Of a stretch of 64,000 bases of DNA, positions 47,061 to 55,813 are shown one piece after another. The stretch is from Cellvibrio sp. pealriver. GTDB lineage: Bacteria; Pseudomonadota; Gammaproteobacteria; Pseudomonadales; Cellvibrionaceae. The stretch spans positions 4,042,395-4,106,394 of the forward strand of contig NZ_KQ236688.1 of the NCBI RefSeq assembly GCF_001183545.1, written 5' to 3'. A model generated the notes under the pieces. It saw only the letters and a program-made list of their open reading frames with translations, made no database searches and was not told the origin of the DNA. How positions within the stretch are numbered: the stretch's first letter is position 1; each line of letters starts with the position of its first letter. Made by a program: the position numbers and the translations under genes.

Positions 47061-49835
47061 ATGGCAGAAGTAACCGTTAACGAACTCGCCAAGTCGATAG
47101 GTGCACCGGTCGAGCGTTTGCTCAAGCAGATGCAGGAAGCTGGTTTGCAACACAAGAATGCCGAGGCAAAAGTTTCTGATGATGAGAAGCAACGCCTGTT
47201 GAATTTTTTAAAGAGCAGTCATGGTGAAGCGGCTCTGGAACCTAAAAAAATTACTTTGCAGCGCAAAACCACTACCACCATCAAAACCGGTACAGGTAAT
47301 GCAAAGAAAACCGTGAATGTTGAAGTGCGCAAAAAGCGCACTTACATCAAACGCGAGGATGAAGTGGCAGAATCCGCTGTTGTGGTTGAGTCTGAACCGG
47401 AAATTGAAGTGGCTCCTGAGCCAGCAGTTGTTGCTGAGGTTGCGCCTGCGCCAGTGCCAGAGCCTGTCGAGGTTGAGGTTTCTGAAGCCGTCGCCGCTGA
47501 GCCTGAAGCTGTGGATACGCCATCTACAGAAGCACCTTCACACCGTATTTCCTTTACTGATGGTATTGAAGAGAAGCGTCGCGCAGCAATTGAGCGTCGT
47601 CAGGCCGAAGAGGCTGCACGTCTTGCTGAGATAAAGGCACGTGAAGAAGCCAAGCGTGAGGCTGATGATAATCGTCGTAATTCTGCGCGCACGGAAAAGC
47701 CTGCTGATAAACCTGCCAATCAGGCTCCCGCTAAAAACACCAAACCAGACAATCGTGGTGCAGGTGGTGCGAACAAAGGTGCTAAGCCGGCAGTCGCGGT
47801 AATTGCTCCACCGGCAGAAAAAGAAGATACGCGTCATGGTCATGGGCACAAGAAACACCACCATAACCGTGATGATGATTTCGATGAAGAGGGCGGTGGT
47901 AAGCGCGGTGCAGGCAAGCCTGTTAAGAAAGGTGCAGCAACCCCGAAAAAAGCAGCAAAAATTGATCTGCTGGATTTTGTTGGTGATGACGGTGAAGACA
48001 GTGATGTATTAGCACGTCGTAGTCACATTCGCGCGCATCATAAAAAGACCAACAAGCACGCCTTCAAAAAGCCGACAACGCAAATCGTGCATGAAGTTGA
48101 TGTGCCGGAAATGATCCCTGTTACCGAGTTGGCGCAACGGCTTACCATCAAAGTAAACGAGCTGATCAAACGCCTGATGAAAATGGGCGTGATGGCTTCT
48201 ATGAACGAGTCTATCGATCAGGATACTGCGGTATTGATCGTGGAAGAATTGGGCCACAAAGCCAATCTTGTTAGTGAAAACGATATTGAGCATGCATTGG
48301 AAAAATCGCTGGAGACTGAAGGTGAGTTAACGACGCGTGCGCCAGTGGTAACCGTAATGGGTCACGTTGACCATGGTAAGACCTCACTGCTTGATTACAT
48401 CCGCGAAGCCAAAGTGGCAGCAGGTGAAGCGGGCGGTATTACCCAGCATATCGGTGCTTATCGCGTATCAACTTCACGTGGTGAAATCACCTTCCTGGAT
48501 ACTCCAGGTCACGCCGCGTTTACCGCAATGCGTGCCCGTGGTGCCAAGGCGACTGACGTGGTTATTCTGGTAGTGGCCGCAGATGACGGTGTGATGCCGC
48601 AAACTGAAGAAGCAATCCTTCACGCCCGCGCTGCAAATGTGCCTATCGTGGTAGCGATCAACAAGTGCGATAAGCCATCGGCTGATCCTGATCGTGTAAC
48701 CAATGAATTGGTTGTTAAAGGTGTTATCCCGGAAAACTACGGTGGCGATACCCAATTTATTCAGGTATCTGCCCATACTGGTCAAGGGATCGACGAGCTG
48801 CTGGAAGCTATTTCCTTGCAAGCAGAAGTATTGGAGTTAACGGCGGTTACTAATGCAGCCGCTAAAGGTGTGGTGATTGAATCGCGCGTCGATAAAGGCC
48901 GCGGTACTGTTGCGACAGTGTTGGTACAACAAGGCACTTTGAAGCAAGGTGATTTGTTGCTCGCAGGTCAGAGTTATGGGCGTGTTCGCGCCATGATGAA
49001 CGAGCGTGGCGAACAAGTGAAAGAGGCTGGTCCATCGACTCCAGTTGAAATTTTGGGTCTGGATACTCCGCCGAGCGCTGGTGATGATTTCGTGGTGCTG
49101 GATGACGAGCGCAAAGCGCGTGAAGTGGCTGCATTCCGTGCCGAGAAAGAGCGTAAAGAGAAACTTGCGCGCTTCCAGGCTGCCAAGCTGGAGAATATGT
49201 TCTCCAACATGGAAGCTGGCCAGAAGAAGACACTGACTGTTGTCGTGAAAGCAGACGTACGTGGTTCTCTCGAAGCTATCCAGGCATCGTTGGCGGATAT
49301 CGGTAACGAAGAAGTACAAGTGAATGTCATTTCTTCCGGTATTGGTGGAATCACTGAAAACGATGTGAACCTGGCGATTACCTCAGGTGCCATCATCGTG
49401 GGCTTTAATGTGCGTGCAGATGGTGCTACCCGTCGCTTGGCAGAGACCGAAGGCGTGGATATTCGCTACTACAGCATCATTTACCAATTGCTAGACGAAG
49501 TGAAAGCTGCCCTGAGCGGTATGCTTGATCCTGAGCGTGTGGAGACCATTGTTGGTATTGCCAACGTACGCGAAGTATTCAACTCGCCCAAATTTGGCCA
49601 AGTGGCGGGATGTATGGTGGTTGAGGGTACCGTGTACCGCAATAAGCCAATCCGTGTATTGCGCGACAATGTAGTGATTTTCACCGGCGAATTGGAATCG
49701 CTGCGCCGCTTTAAAGATGACGTTGCTGAAGTGCGCAATGGCTTCGAGTGCGGTATTGGTGTGAAGAACTACGACGTGAAAGTCGGTGATCAGATCGAAG
49801 TTTACGAAGTGAAAGAGGTTGCCCGTCAGCTTTAA
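47061..49835 (+). CDS. infB: Translation initiation factor IF-2
   Basis: IF-2 is the GTPase that brings fMet-tRNA to the 30S subunit. The 924 residues begin with an IF2-N domain ([21 protein letters not shown]), a long charged, Ala/Glu/Lys-rich linker (about 60-340), a second IF2-N part, then the G domain with [20 protein letters not shown] and NKCD, and domains II-IV. Internal start codons that yield shorter IF-2 forms are likely but not assigned. The Shine-Dalgarno is TGAGG. Confidence 0.98.
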   Translation: MAEVTVNELAKSIGAPVERLLKQMQEAGLQHKNAEAKVSDDEKQRLLNFLKSSHGEAALEPKKITLQRKTTTTIKTGTGNAKKTVNVEVRKKRTYIKREDEVAESAVVVESEPEIEVAPEPAVVAEVAPAPVPEPVEVEVSEAVAAEPEAVDTPSTEAPSHRISFTDGIEEKRRAAIERRQAEEAARLAEIKAREEAKREADDNRRNSARTEKPADKPANQAPAKNTKPDNRGAGGANKGAKPAVAVIAPPAEKEDTRHGHGHKKHHHNRDDDFDEEGGGKRGAGKPVKKGAATPKKAAKIDLLDFVGDDGEDSDVLARRSHIRAHHKKTNKHAFKKPTTQIVHEVDVPEMIPVTELAQRLTIKVNELIKRLMKMGVMASMNESIDQDTAVLIVEELGHKANLVSENDIEHALEKSLETEGELTTRAPVVTVMGHVDHGKTSLLDYIREAKVAAGEAGGITQHIGAYRVSTSRGEITFLDTPGHAAFTAMRARGAKATDVVILVVAADDGVMPQTEEAILHARAANVPIVVAINKCDKPSADPDRVTNELVVKGVIPENYGGDTQFIQVSAHTGQGIDELLEAISLQAEVLELTAVTNAAAKGVVIESRVDKGRGTVATVLVQQGTLKQGDLLLAGQSYGRVRAMMNERGEQVKEAGPSTPVEILGLDTPPSAGDDFVVLDDERKAREVAAFRAEKERKEKLARFQAAKLENMFSNMEAGQKKTLTVVVKADVRGSLEAIQASLADIGNEEVQVNVISSGIGGITENDVNLAITSGAIIVGFNVRADGATRRLAETEGVDIRYYSIIYQLLDEVKAALSGMLDPERVETIVGIANVREVFNSPKFGQVAGCMVVEGTVYRNKPIRVLRDNVVIFTGELESLRRFKDDVAEVRNGFECGIGVKNYDVKVGDQIEVYEVKEVARQL

Positions 49836-49854
49836 TGCATGAGGCAGTACCTGC

Positions 49855-49892
49855 GCCCCACCCCTGCGAGGGGGTGGGGCTTTGTTATTTTT
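49855..49892 (+). terminator. Terminator-like GC hairpin after infB
   Basis: GCCCCACCCC (49855-49864) pairs perfectly with GGGGTGGGGC (49871-49880), loop TGCGAG, followed by TTTGTTATTTTT. It would reduce read-through from infB to rbfA. Confidence 0.75.
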
Positions 49893-49972
49893 AAATCCTC
49901 CCTAACCCTCCTTTTTCAAAGGAGAGAAATTAACTCCTCCTTTTTGAAAAAGGGGAGGTCGGAGGGGATTTT
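49893..49972. repeat. Imperfect inverted-repeat element between infB and rbfA
   Basis: AAATCCTCCCTAACCCTCC at 49893 onwards is mirrored by GGGGAGGTCGGAGGGGATTT ending at 49972, with CTTTTTCAAAGGAG and CTCCTTTTTGAAAAAGG between, so about 35 bases on each side pair imperfectly. The form is that of a small mobile palindromic repeat (MITE/REP type), inserted in an otherwise fixed operon. Confidence 0.65.
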
Positions 49973-49993
49973 TACTACTGAGGTTAATGGCGA

Positions 49994-50422
49994 ATGCCAA
50001 GAGAATTTACCCGTTCAGACCGCGTATCCGATGCAATCCAGCGTTTGTTGGCGCAAGTGATTCCGGCTGAAATCCGCGATCCGCGTATTGGTATGGTCAA
50101 TATCAATGAGGTGACTGTCACTCGTGATATGGCTTTTGCCAAGGTCTATGTGACCTTTGTTGGTCGCGATGATGAAAAAGAAAGCCTAGAGGCGGCAGCT
50201 ATCCTCAACAAAGCGAGCGGCTTCTTACGAACCTTTCTCGCAAAAGAGTTGAGTATGCGTACTGTGCCCAAGTTGCAATTTATTTATGACAAAACGTCAA
50301 TCAAGGGACAGGTTTTGTCATCCCTGATTGATCGCGCGATGAAAGAAGATAGCCTGCATCAGCATGATGATGAGCCTTCATCAGATGGCGTTTCCCCATC
50401 ATCAAACGATAAGGGCGAGTAA
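49994..50422 (+). CDS. rbfA: Ribosome-binding factor A
   Basis: RbfA helps late 16S rRNA processing and cold adaptation. The 142 residues contain RVSDAIQRLLAQVIPAEIRDPRIG, VTVTRDMAFAKVYVTF and a KH-like fold, with an acidic/Ser-rich tail. It precedes truB by four bases. Confidence 0.97.
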   Translation: MPREFTRSDRVSDAIQRLLAQVIPAEIRDPRIGMVNINEVTVTRDMAFAKVYVTFVGRDDEKESLEAAAILNKASGFLRTFLAKELSMRTVPKLQFIYDKTSIKGQVLSSLIDRAMKEDSLHQHDDEPSSDGVSPSSNDKGE

Positions 50423-50426
50423 GCGG

Positions 50427-51416
50427 ATGGCACGTAGAAAAGGCCGTCCTGTTGATGGCGTGTTGTTGCTGCATAAACCTGCTGGTATGACGTCTAATCA
50501 TGCCTTGCAGCGAGCCAAGCGATTGTTTTTTGTGGAAAAAGCCGGACATACCGGCGCGCTTGATCCCTTGGCAACCGGTGTGTTGCCTCTGTGTTTTGGT
50601 GAAGCGACCAAATTTTCGCAGTTTTTGCTGGATGCCGATAAAGGCTATCGCACCTGTATTCGCTTGGGTGTCACCACTGATACTTGTGATGCTGATGGTG
50701 AGATCATCGAACAAAAGTCCACTGCAGGTATTACACTTGCCCAAGTAGAGGCTGCACTAAAACCCCTGCGCGGCGATATTTTACAAGTGCCTCCCATGTA
50801 TTCTGCGCTGAAACTCAATGGCCAACCGCTGTATAAAATGGCGCGCCAGGGAGTTGAAGTGGAACGCGCGCCTCGCCCGGTCACTATCCACAAAATGGAC
50901 ATTCTGGCATTTCGTGCAGGTGAGGCGGCTGAAGTTGAGCTGGATATCCTTTGCACCAAAGGCACCTACATTCGCTCGATTGCGGTAGATTTGGGTGAGG
51001 CTCTGGGGTGCGGAGCCCATGTGAAAACCTTGCATCGCTCTCAAGCGGGGCTATTCACTGAATCCCAATGCGTCACCTTGGAAGAATTGGAAGCGCGCTT
51101 CGCTGCGGAACAAGAAGCCAAAGGTGATGATGCGGGCTTTGCTGTTTTGGATAGCCACCTGCTCAGTGCTGATGCGCCTGTCGCCAGCCTTCCCGCGATT
51201 GAGCTTCCTGCAAATAGTGCCTATTACTTTCGCTTGGGGAATCCGGTAATGGTCTCCAAGGTCTACCGATTTGGCGAGCAAGGTGCTATTGTGCGCGTCT
51301 TTTGTGCAGAAACCGAACAATCACCCCGCGTGTTTCTCGGGTTGGGTAGCATCACCGGTGAAGGTGGTGTTGCCCCCAAACGAATTTTGGCCAACCGCTC
51401 GGCAAACGAGGTTTAG
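50427..51416 (+). CDS. truB: tRNA pseudouridine-55 synthase TruB
   Basis: TruB makes pseudouridine 55 in the T-loop of tRNAs. From the ATG at 50427 the protein has 329 residues: GVLLLHKPAGMTSN, the catalytic motif GHTGALDPLATGVLP with D46, and a C-terminal PUA-like domain. The start was set at MARRKGRPVDG; an in-frame ATG at 50364 would overlap rbfA by 59 bases. Confidence 0.97.
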   Translation: MARRKGRPVDGVLLLHKPAGMTSNHALQRAKRLFFVEKAGHTGALDPLATGVLPLCFGEATKFSQFLLDADKGYRTCIRLGVTTDTCDADGEIIEQKSTAGITLAQVEAALKPLRGDILQVPPMYSALKLNGQPLYKMARQGVEVERAPRPVTIHKMDILAFRAGEAAEVELDILCTKGTYIRSIAVDLGEALGCGAHVKTLHRSQAGLFTESQCVTLEELEARFAAEQEAKGDDAGFAVLDSHLLSADAPVASLPAIELPANSAYYFRLGNPVMVSKVYRFGEQGAIVRVFCAETEQSPRVFLGLGSITGEGGVAPKRILANRSANEV

Positions 51417-51428
51417 GTTGGATAAGGA

Positions 51429-51494
51429 TTTATCGATACGGCATTGCCCATCGATAAAAAGCCGCGGATGACATCCATTTTTTATGGAATGGAT
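51429..51494 (+). other. Structured leader upstream of rpsO
   Basis: TTTATCGAT/ATCGATAAA (51429-51437 with 51450-51458) and ATCCAT/ATGGAT (51473-51478 with 51489-51494) form two hairpins between truB and rpsO. In E. coli S15 represses its own mRNA by a leader structure; a like role here is a guess. Confidence 0.45.
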
Positions 51495-51569
51495 AATCAC
51501 CGCAACAACCCTCCTGTAAATATGCACGGGCGGGCTGTAATTGAATCGCATATTAATGAGGAAAACATC

Positions 51570-51839
51570 ATGGCACTGAGTGCTCAAGAAAAAGCGGCAA
51601 TCGTTAAAGAGTATCAACAAGCAGAAGGTGACACTGGTTCACCTGAAGTCCAGGTAGCTCTGTTGACTGTAAACATCAACAAACTGCAAGGCCACTTCGC
51701 TGACCACAAGGCAGACCACCATTCACGTCGCGGTTTGATCCGCATGGTTAACTCCCGTCGTAAATTGTTGGACTACCTGAAAGGTAAAGACTCTTCTCGT
51801 TACGTTGCCCTGATTCAAAAATTAGGTCTGCGCCGTTAA
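51570..51839 (+). CDS. rpsO: 30S ribosomal protein S15
   Basis: The 89-residue protein is full length: [59 protein letters not shown]. Start ATG 51570 has TGAGGA upstream; an earlier in-frame ATG at 51444 lies in the leader. It is followed by a strong terminator and then pnp, as in E. coli. Confidence 0.98.
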   Translation: MALSAQEKAAIVKEYQQAEGDTGSPEVQVALLTVNINKLQGHFADHKADHHSRRGLIRMVNSRRKLLDYLKGKDSSRYVALIQKLGLRR

Positions 51840-51847
51840 GTTTGTCC

Positions 51848-51876
51848 AGTGCCCGCTCTGCGGGCACTTTTATTTT
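51848..51876 (+). terminator. Rho-independent terminator of rpsO
   Basis: AGTGCCCGC (51848-51856) pairs with GCGGGCACT (51860-51868), loop TCT, followed by TTTATTTTG. Confidence 0.9.
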
Positions 51877-52051
51877 GTAACCTGATGTTCCGAGATGAAA
51901 AGTAGTAAATGGAGACGCGCTGGTGAGAAGGTGATTGGCGCAGCTGCAGGATGCACAGGTTGTTTTATTTTTATTGTGATGATGAAAAAGCAAACTTAAG
52001 ACGCGTAACAATTAACGCAATTGATTTTTAGTGAAAACAAAGGATAAAAGA

Positions 52052-54184
52052 GTGAATCCGATTATTAAAAAGTTCCAATACGGCAACCAAACCGTAACCC
52101 TCGAAACTGGCCGTATCGCACGTCAAGCGACCGGTGCAGTACTGGCAACCATGGGTGAAGTGTCTGTACTTTGTACCGTTGTAGGTGCAAAACAAGCATC
52201 ACCAGGCCAAGATTTCTTCCCACTGTCTGTGCATTATCAAGAGAAAAGTTATGCCGCTGGCCGTATTCCTGGCGGATATTTGAAGCGTGAAGGCCGTCCC
52301 TCCGAAAAAGAAACCCTGACCTCGCGTTTGATCGATCGTCCAATCCGTCCATTGTTCCCCGAAGGTTTCCTTAATGAAGTGCAAGTGGTTTGTACGGTTG
52401 TATCCACCGACAAACAATATGATCCCGATATCGTTTCTATGATTGGTACTTCAGCAGCGCTGGCGATTTCCGGCATCCCGTTTAATGGCCCGATTGGTGC
52501 TGCGCGTGTGGGGTACACCCAGGATGAAGGTTACATCCTCAACCCAAGCTTCAAGCAACTCGAAACCTCTGAGTTGGACATGGTAGTAGCGGGTACCAAA
52601 GACGCAGTATTGATGGTGGAATCCGAAGCAAAAGAATTGCCGGAAGACATTATGCTCGGTGCCGTTCTCTATGCTCACCAGGAGTTACAAGCTGTTGTGC
52701 AGGCGTGTGCAGAGTTGGCGCGCGATGCAGGAAAGCCGCGTTGGGATTGGCAGCCACCAGCGCCAAACACCGCTCTGACCGATGCATTGGTGAAAAACTT
52801 TGGCGATTCAATCGGCATGGCTTATCGCATTACCGACAAAGCCAAGCGTTATGACCGTTTAGGCGAATTGCGTTCCCAGGCTGTTGAAGAGTTGGCAACC
52901 GAAGCGACCGGCTTCTCTGCTGATGAGGTCAAAGCTGAATTCGGCATGGTGGAATACCGTTTGGTGCGCTCACGTATCGTAGCGGGCGAGCCACGTATCG
53001 ATGGTCGCGACAACAAAACCGTTCGTCCAATTCAAGTAGAAGTGGGCGTACTGGGCAAAGCCCACGGCTCTGCACTGTTCACTCGCGGTGAAACACAAGC
53101 ATTGGTTGTGGCGACCCTGGGTAACGCGCGCGATGCACAAATCATCGACTTCCTCGAAGGCACCAAAAAAGATTCCTTCCTGTTGCACTACAACTTCCCA
53201 CCTTTCTCGGTAGGCGAATGTGGTCGCATGGGGGCAACTGGCCGTCGCGAAATTGGTCACGGCCGTTTGGCGCGTCGCGGTGTTGCCGCCGTTCTTCCTG
53301 CAGAGTCAGATTTCCCTTACACCCTGCGTGTAGTGAGTGAAATTACCGAATCTAACGGTTCAAGCTCTATGGCTTCTGTGTGTGGTTCTTCATTGGCACT
53401 GATGGATGCTGGTGTTCCGCTGAAAGCCCCGGTTGCTGGTATCGCGATGGGCTTGGTGAAAGAAGCCAACGGTTTTGCGGTATTGACCGACATTCTCGGC
53501 GACGAAGATCACCTGGGCGATATGGACTTTAAAGTAGCCGGTACCACCAGCGGTGTAACTGCACTGCAAATGGATATCAAAATCGAAGGCATCACCGAAG
53601 AGATTATGGAAATCGCACTGGAGCAAGCTCTGGCCGCACGTTTGCACATTCTCGGCGAGATGAACAAAGTGCTTGCGAAATCACGCGATGTGGTTAGCGA
53701 AAATGCACCGCGTTTTGAAACTATCAAGATTCATCCGGACAAGATCCGCGACATCATCGGTAAAGGCGGCGCGACTATCCGTGCAATCACCGAAGAAACC
53801 GGTTCTTCTATCGATATCGATGATGACGGTACCGTGAAGATTTACGCTGACAATACCGACGCATTAAACGCTGCAATTTATCGCGTACAAGGCATTGTTG
53901 CCGAAGCAGAAATTGGTGCAATTTACGAAGGCACTGTAGTGCGCATCGTAGACTTCGGCGCATTTGTTAACTTCCTGCCGGGCAAAGACGGCTTGGTTCA
54001 TATCTCTCAAATCGCCGACGAGCGCGTAAACAGCGTGAGCGACTATTTGAAAGAAGGCCAGGTTGTTAAAGTGAAATGTTTGGATGTAGACCAACGCGGC
54101 CGCATCAAGCTTTCTATCAAAGAAGCCTTGGCGGAAGAATCTGGCGCAGCTCCTGCACCAGCAGCGGAAGTGACTGAAGAGTAA
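52052..54184 (+). CDS. pnp: Polyribonucleotide nucleotidyltransferase (PNPase)
   Basis: PNPase is a phosphorolytic 3'-5' exoribonuclease of the degradosome. From the GTG at 52052 (AAAGGA seven bases upstream; [20 protein letters not shown] aligns with the family) it has 710 residues: two RNase PH domains, then KH ([24 protein letters not shown]) and S1 ([33 protein letters not shown]) domains. An upstream in-frame GTG at 52031 is less likely. The 5' gap after rpsO is about 175 bases. Confidence 0.98.
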   Translation: MNPIIKKFQYGNQTVTLETGRIARQATGAVLATMGEVSVLCTVVGAKQASPGQDFFPLSVHYQEKSYAAGRIPGGYLKREGRPSEKETLTSRLIDRPIRPLFPEGFLNEVQVVCTVVSTDKQYDPDIVSMIGTSAALAISGIPFNGPIGAARVGYTQDEGYILNPSFKQLETSELDMVVAGTKDAVLMVESEAKELPEDIMLGAVLYAHQELQAVVQACAELARDAGKPRWDWQPPAPNTALTDALVKNFGDSIGMAYRITDKAKRYDRLGELRSQAVEELATEATGFSADEVKAEFGMVEYRLVRSRIVAGEPRIDGRDNKTVRPIQVEVGVLGKAHGSALFTRGETQALVVATLGNARDAQIIDFLEGTKKDSFLLHYNFPPFSVGECGRMGATGRREIGHGRLARRGVAAVLPAESDFPYTLRVVSEITESNGSSSMASVCGSSLALMDAGVPLKAPVAGIAMGLVKEANGFAVLTDILGDEDHLGDMDFKVAGTTSGVTALQMDIKIEGITEEIMEIALEQALAARLHILGEMNKVLAKSRDVVSENAPRFETIKIHPDKIRDIIGKGGATIRAITEETGSSIDIDDDGTVKIYADNTDALNAAIYRVQGIVAEAEIGAIYEGTVVRIVDFGAFVNFLPGKDGLVHISQIADERVNSVSDYLKEGQVVKVKCLDVDQRGRIKLSIKEALAEESGAAPAPAAEVTEE

Positions 54185-54213
54185 TTCTTCTTTCTCTTTT
54201 CACTGGGTTAAAC

Positions 54214-54250
54214 AAAAACGCCTGCATCGAAAGATGCGGGCGTTTTTATT
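54214..54250. terminator. Terminator between converging pnp and chrR
   Basis: AAAAACGCCTGCATC (54214-54228) pairs with GATGCGGGCGTTTTT (54233-54247) with one mismatch. The A and T flanks make it usable from both sides. Confidence 0.85.
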
Positions 54251-54262
54251 TGCGAAGTGTTT

Positions 54263-54934
54263 TTAATTCCACGCCATAAACGGATTTAATAGCCGATACC
54301 AGCCGGTAAATTTCAGTGGTGCGTTTAATACGGTTAAGCAAATGCAGTCTTCATTTTGCAATGCGGTGGGGCTGTGTTTGTGGGTGGCATCGCGGGCGAT
54401 GAAATCGCCTTGGGAATACACGCCCAGTTCATCGGAGAAGCTGCCGCTTAATATAACGGTGTATTCAAAACCTTTGTGGGTGTGCGTGGGAACTTTTGCG
54501 CCGGCGCTGATTTTTTGTAGCGCAACCTGAAAACCTTTCACATTAATAATTGATGTGAGATCGAACTTGCTGATTTCTTTGGTTTGGCGTTGCCAGGGCA
54601 AATCCTGTAACGATGCAGGCAAGTAGCGTAGCAATGGATTGGTATAGTGCTGCGTAATTCTGGCATCGTCCTGCACTTCCAGCTTGGGTTTCGGTGCTTG
54701 CGAATGGTCATGCGGCTCAAGCGTTGCCATGAGCGCATCAAACGCATCCTCTTCGGTGCTGGCAGGCTTGATGGTTTCCAATAATGCGCCACCCAAGTGA
54801 TTGAAATTTTTCACCAGATCGCGGCATTCATGACAAAAACAAAGATGTACCGACACCGCCAATGCCTGCGGTAAGCTCAAGCTGCCCGCAGCATAGTTCA
54901 TCAATGTCATATCATCGGGATGATGAGCGCTCAT
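54263..54934 (-). CDS. chrR: ChrR-type zinc-binding anti-sigma factor
   Basis: The 223-residue protein has an N-terminal zinc anti-sigma domain with H5, H30, C34 and C37 (HLCFCHEC) and a C-terminal cupin (about 125-215) with H151, H153, E157 and H187. The spacing of all eight residues equals that of the zinc ligands I recall for Rhodobacter ChrR. There, ChrR holds sigma-E until singlet oxygen or organic peroxide acts on it, and the cupin domain is needed for the response. It overlaps the sigma factor gene by four bases (ATGA). Confidence 0.93.
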   Translation of the reverse strand: MSAHHPDDMTLMNYAAGSLSLPQALAVSVHLCFCHECRDLVKNFNHLGGALLETIKPASTEEDAFDALMATLEPHDHSQAPKPKLEVQDDARITQHYTNPLLRYLPASLQDLPWQRQTKEISKFDLTSIINVKGFQVALQKISAGAKVPTHTHKGFEYTVILSGSFSDELGVYSQGDFIARDATHKHSPTALQNEDCICLTVLNAPLKFTGWYRLLNPFMAWN

Positions 54935-55545
54935 ATCTCTTTAGCCTCAAACATAACGCGTAATTTCTGCAGAGAAAGGCGCAAACGGCCTTTTACTGTA
55001 CCCAAAGGAATATTCAATTCCTCTGCCACTTCCTCGTGGGTTTTACCTTCGTAATACACTTTGCGCAGCGCGATCATTTGCTCTTCCGGTAAATGGGCAA
55101 TGGCAGATTTCACAAACTTTTCAGTCGATAAATTCTGGATCGAACAAATGGTGGTATCTTCTGTTGGAATTTGCCACAACTCTTCGGTTTCGATCACCAC
55201 TTCTGCGCGGGTGCGATTTAATTTACGTAACATGTCGATGCGTTGGTTGCGTGTGATCGTAAAAATCCACGTGGGAACCGACGCGAGCGATTCAGAATAT
55301 TTTCCGGCGTTACGCCATACACTGGTCATCACTTCTTGTACCAGGGCTTCTGCATGTTGGCTGAAACCCTGATTGACCGCGTAGGCTTTAATGCGCGGTG
55401 CAAAATATTGATAGATCTGACGGAATGCCGCCTTGTCATCGCTCTCGGCGACGCGTGCCAAGAGTGCTCCCCAGTTGGGTGCATCGCTGTGGGCGGTAGA
55501 GTCATTCATCGACACGGCCTTGGTTGTTGTCATGTGAAGTCTCAT
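54931..55545 (-). CDS. rpoE: ECF sigma factor of the RpoE/ECF11 (ChrR-linked) group
   Basis: The 204-residue protein has sigma region 2 (about 40-105, IYQYFAPRIKAYAVNQGF ... VPTWIFTITRNQRIDMLR) and region 4 (about 145-198, LPEEQMIALRKVYYEGKTHEEVAEELNIPLGTVKGRLR). Coupling to chrR puts it in the singlet-oxygen-responsive ECF11 group. The start may be at Met 5 or 13. A promoter with the group's expected sequence lies upstream, suggesting autoregulation. Confidence 0.92.
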   Translation of the reverse strand: MRLHMTTTKAVSMNDSTAHSDAPNWGALLARVAESDDKAAFRQIYQYFAPRIKAYAVNQGFSQHAEALVQEVMTSVWRNAGKYSESLASVPTWIFTITRNQRIDMLRKLNRTRAEVVIETEELWQIPTEDTTICSIQNLSTEKFVKSAIAHLPEEQMIALRKVYYEGKTHEEVAEELNIPLGTVKGRLRLSLQKLRVMFEAKEI

Positions 55546-55588
55546 TATCGCTTACCGTTAGGATTTATGTAGCTTTTTGCTCATAGTC

Positions 55589-55616
55589 AATACGCTTTGC
55601 CTCAACTGCCAGATCA
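55589..55616 (-). promoter_or_regulatory. Putative ECF11 autoregulatory promoter of rpoE-chrR
   Basis: On the minus strand TGATCT (55616-55611), 16 bases, CGTATT (55594-55589). The -35 and spacing match the Rhodobacter sigma-E consensus TGATCC-N18-TAAGA, with a weaker -10. Confidence 0.65.
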
Positions 55617-55684
55617 TTCCTGCTACTACTCCATTTGAACTTTTTCACATTTGGCCAACTTTCCTGGATTTTTAGTTTGTAAAT

Positions 55685-55712
55685 TGATCGTTAAAAAAAT
55701 CCCTCGCGTAAA
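55685..55712 (+). promoter_or_regulatory. Putative ECF11 promoter of the DUF4397 lipoprotein gene
   Basis: TGATCG (55685-55690), 16 bases, CGTAAA (55707-55712). It has the same spacing as the promoter facing it and would start transcription about 97 bases before the lipoprotein ATG. Confidence 0.65.
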
Positions 55713-55813
55713 TCAACTCGCTAATGCTGCCCTGCACTTGCAAACCAAGTGCAGGGATTCCCTTTGATAACACATTAACAAGCTGCTGAGTTGATCAGTA
55801 GGAGGGTAAGGAA

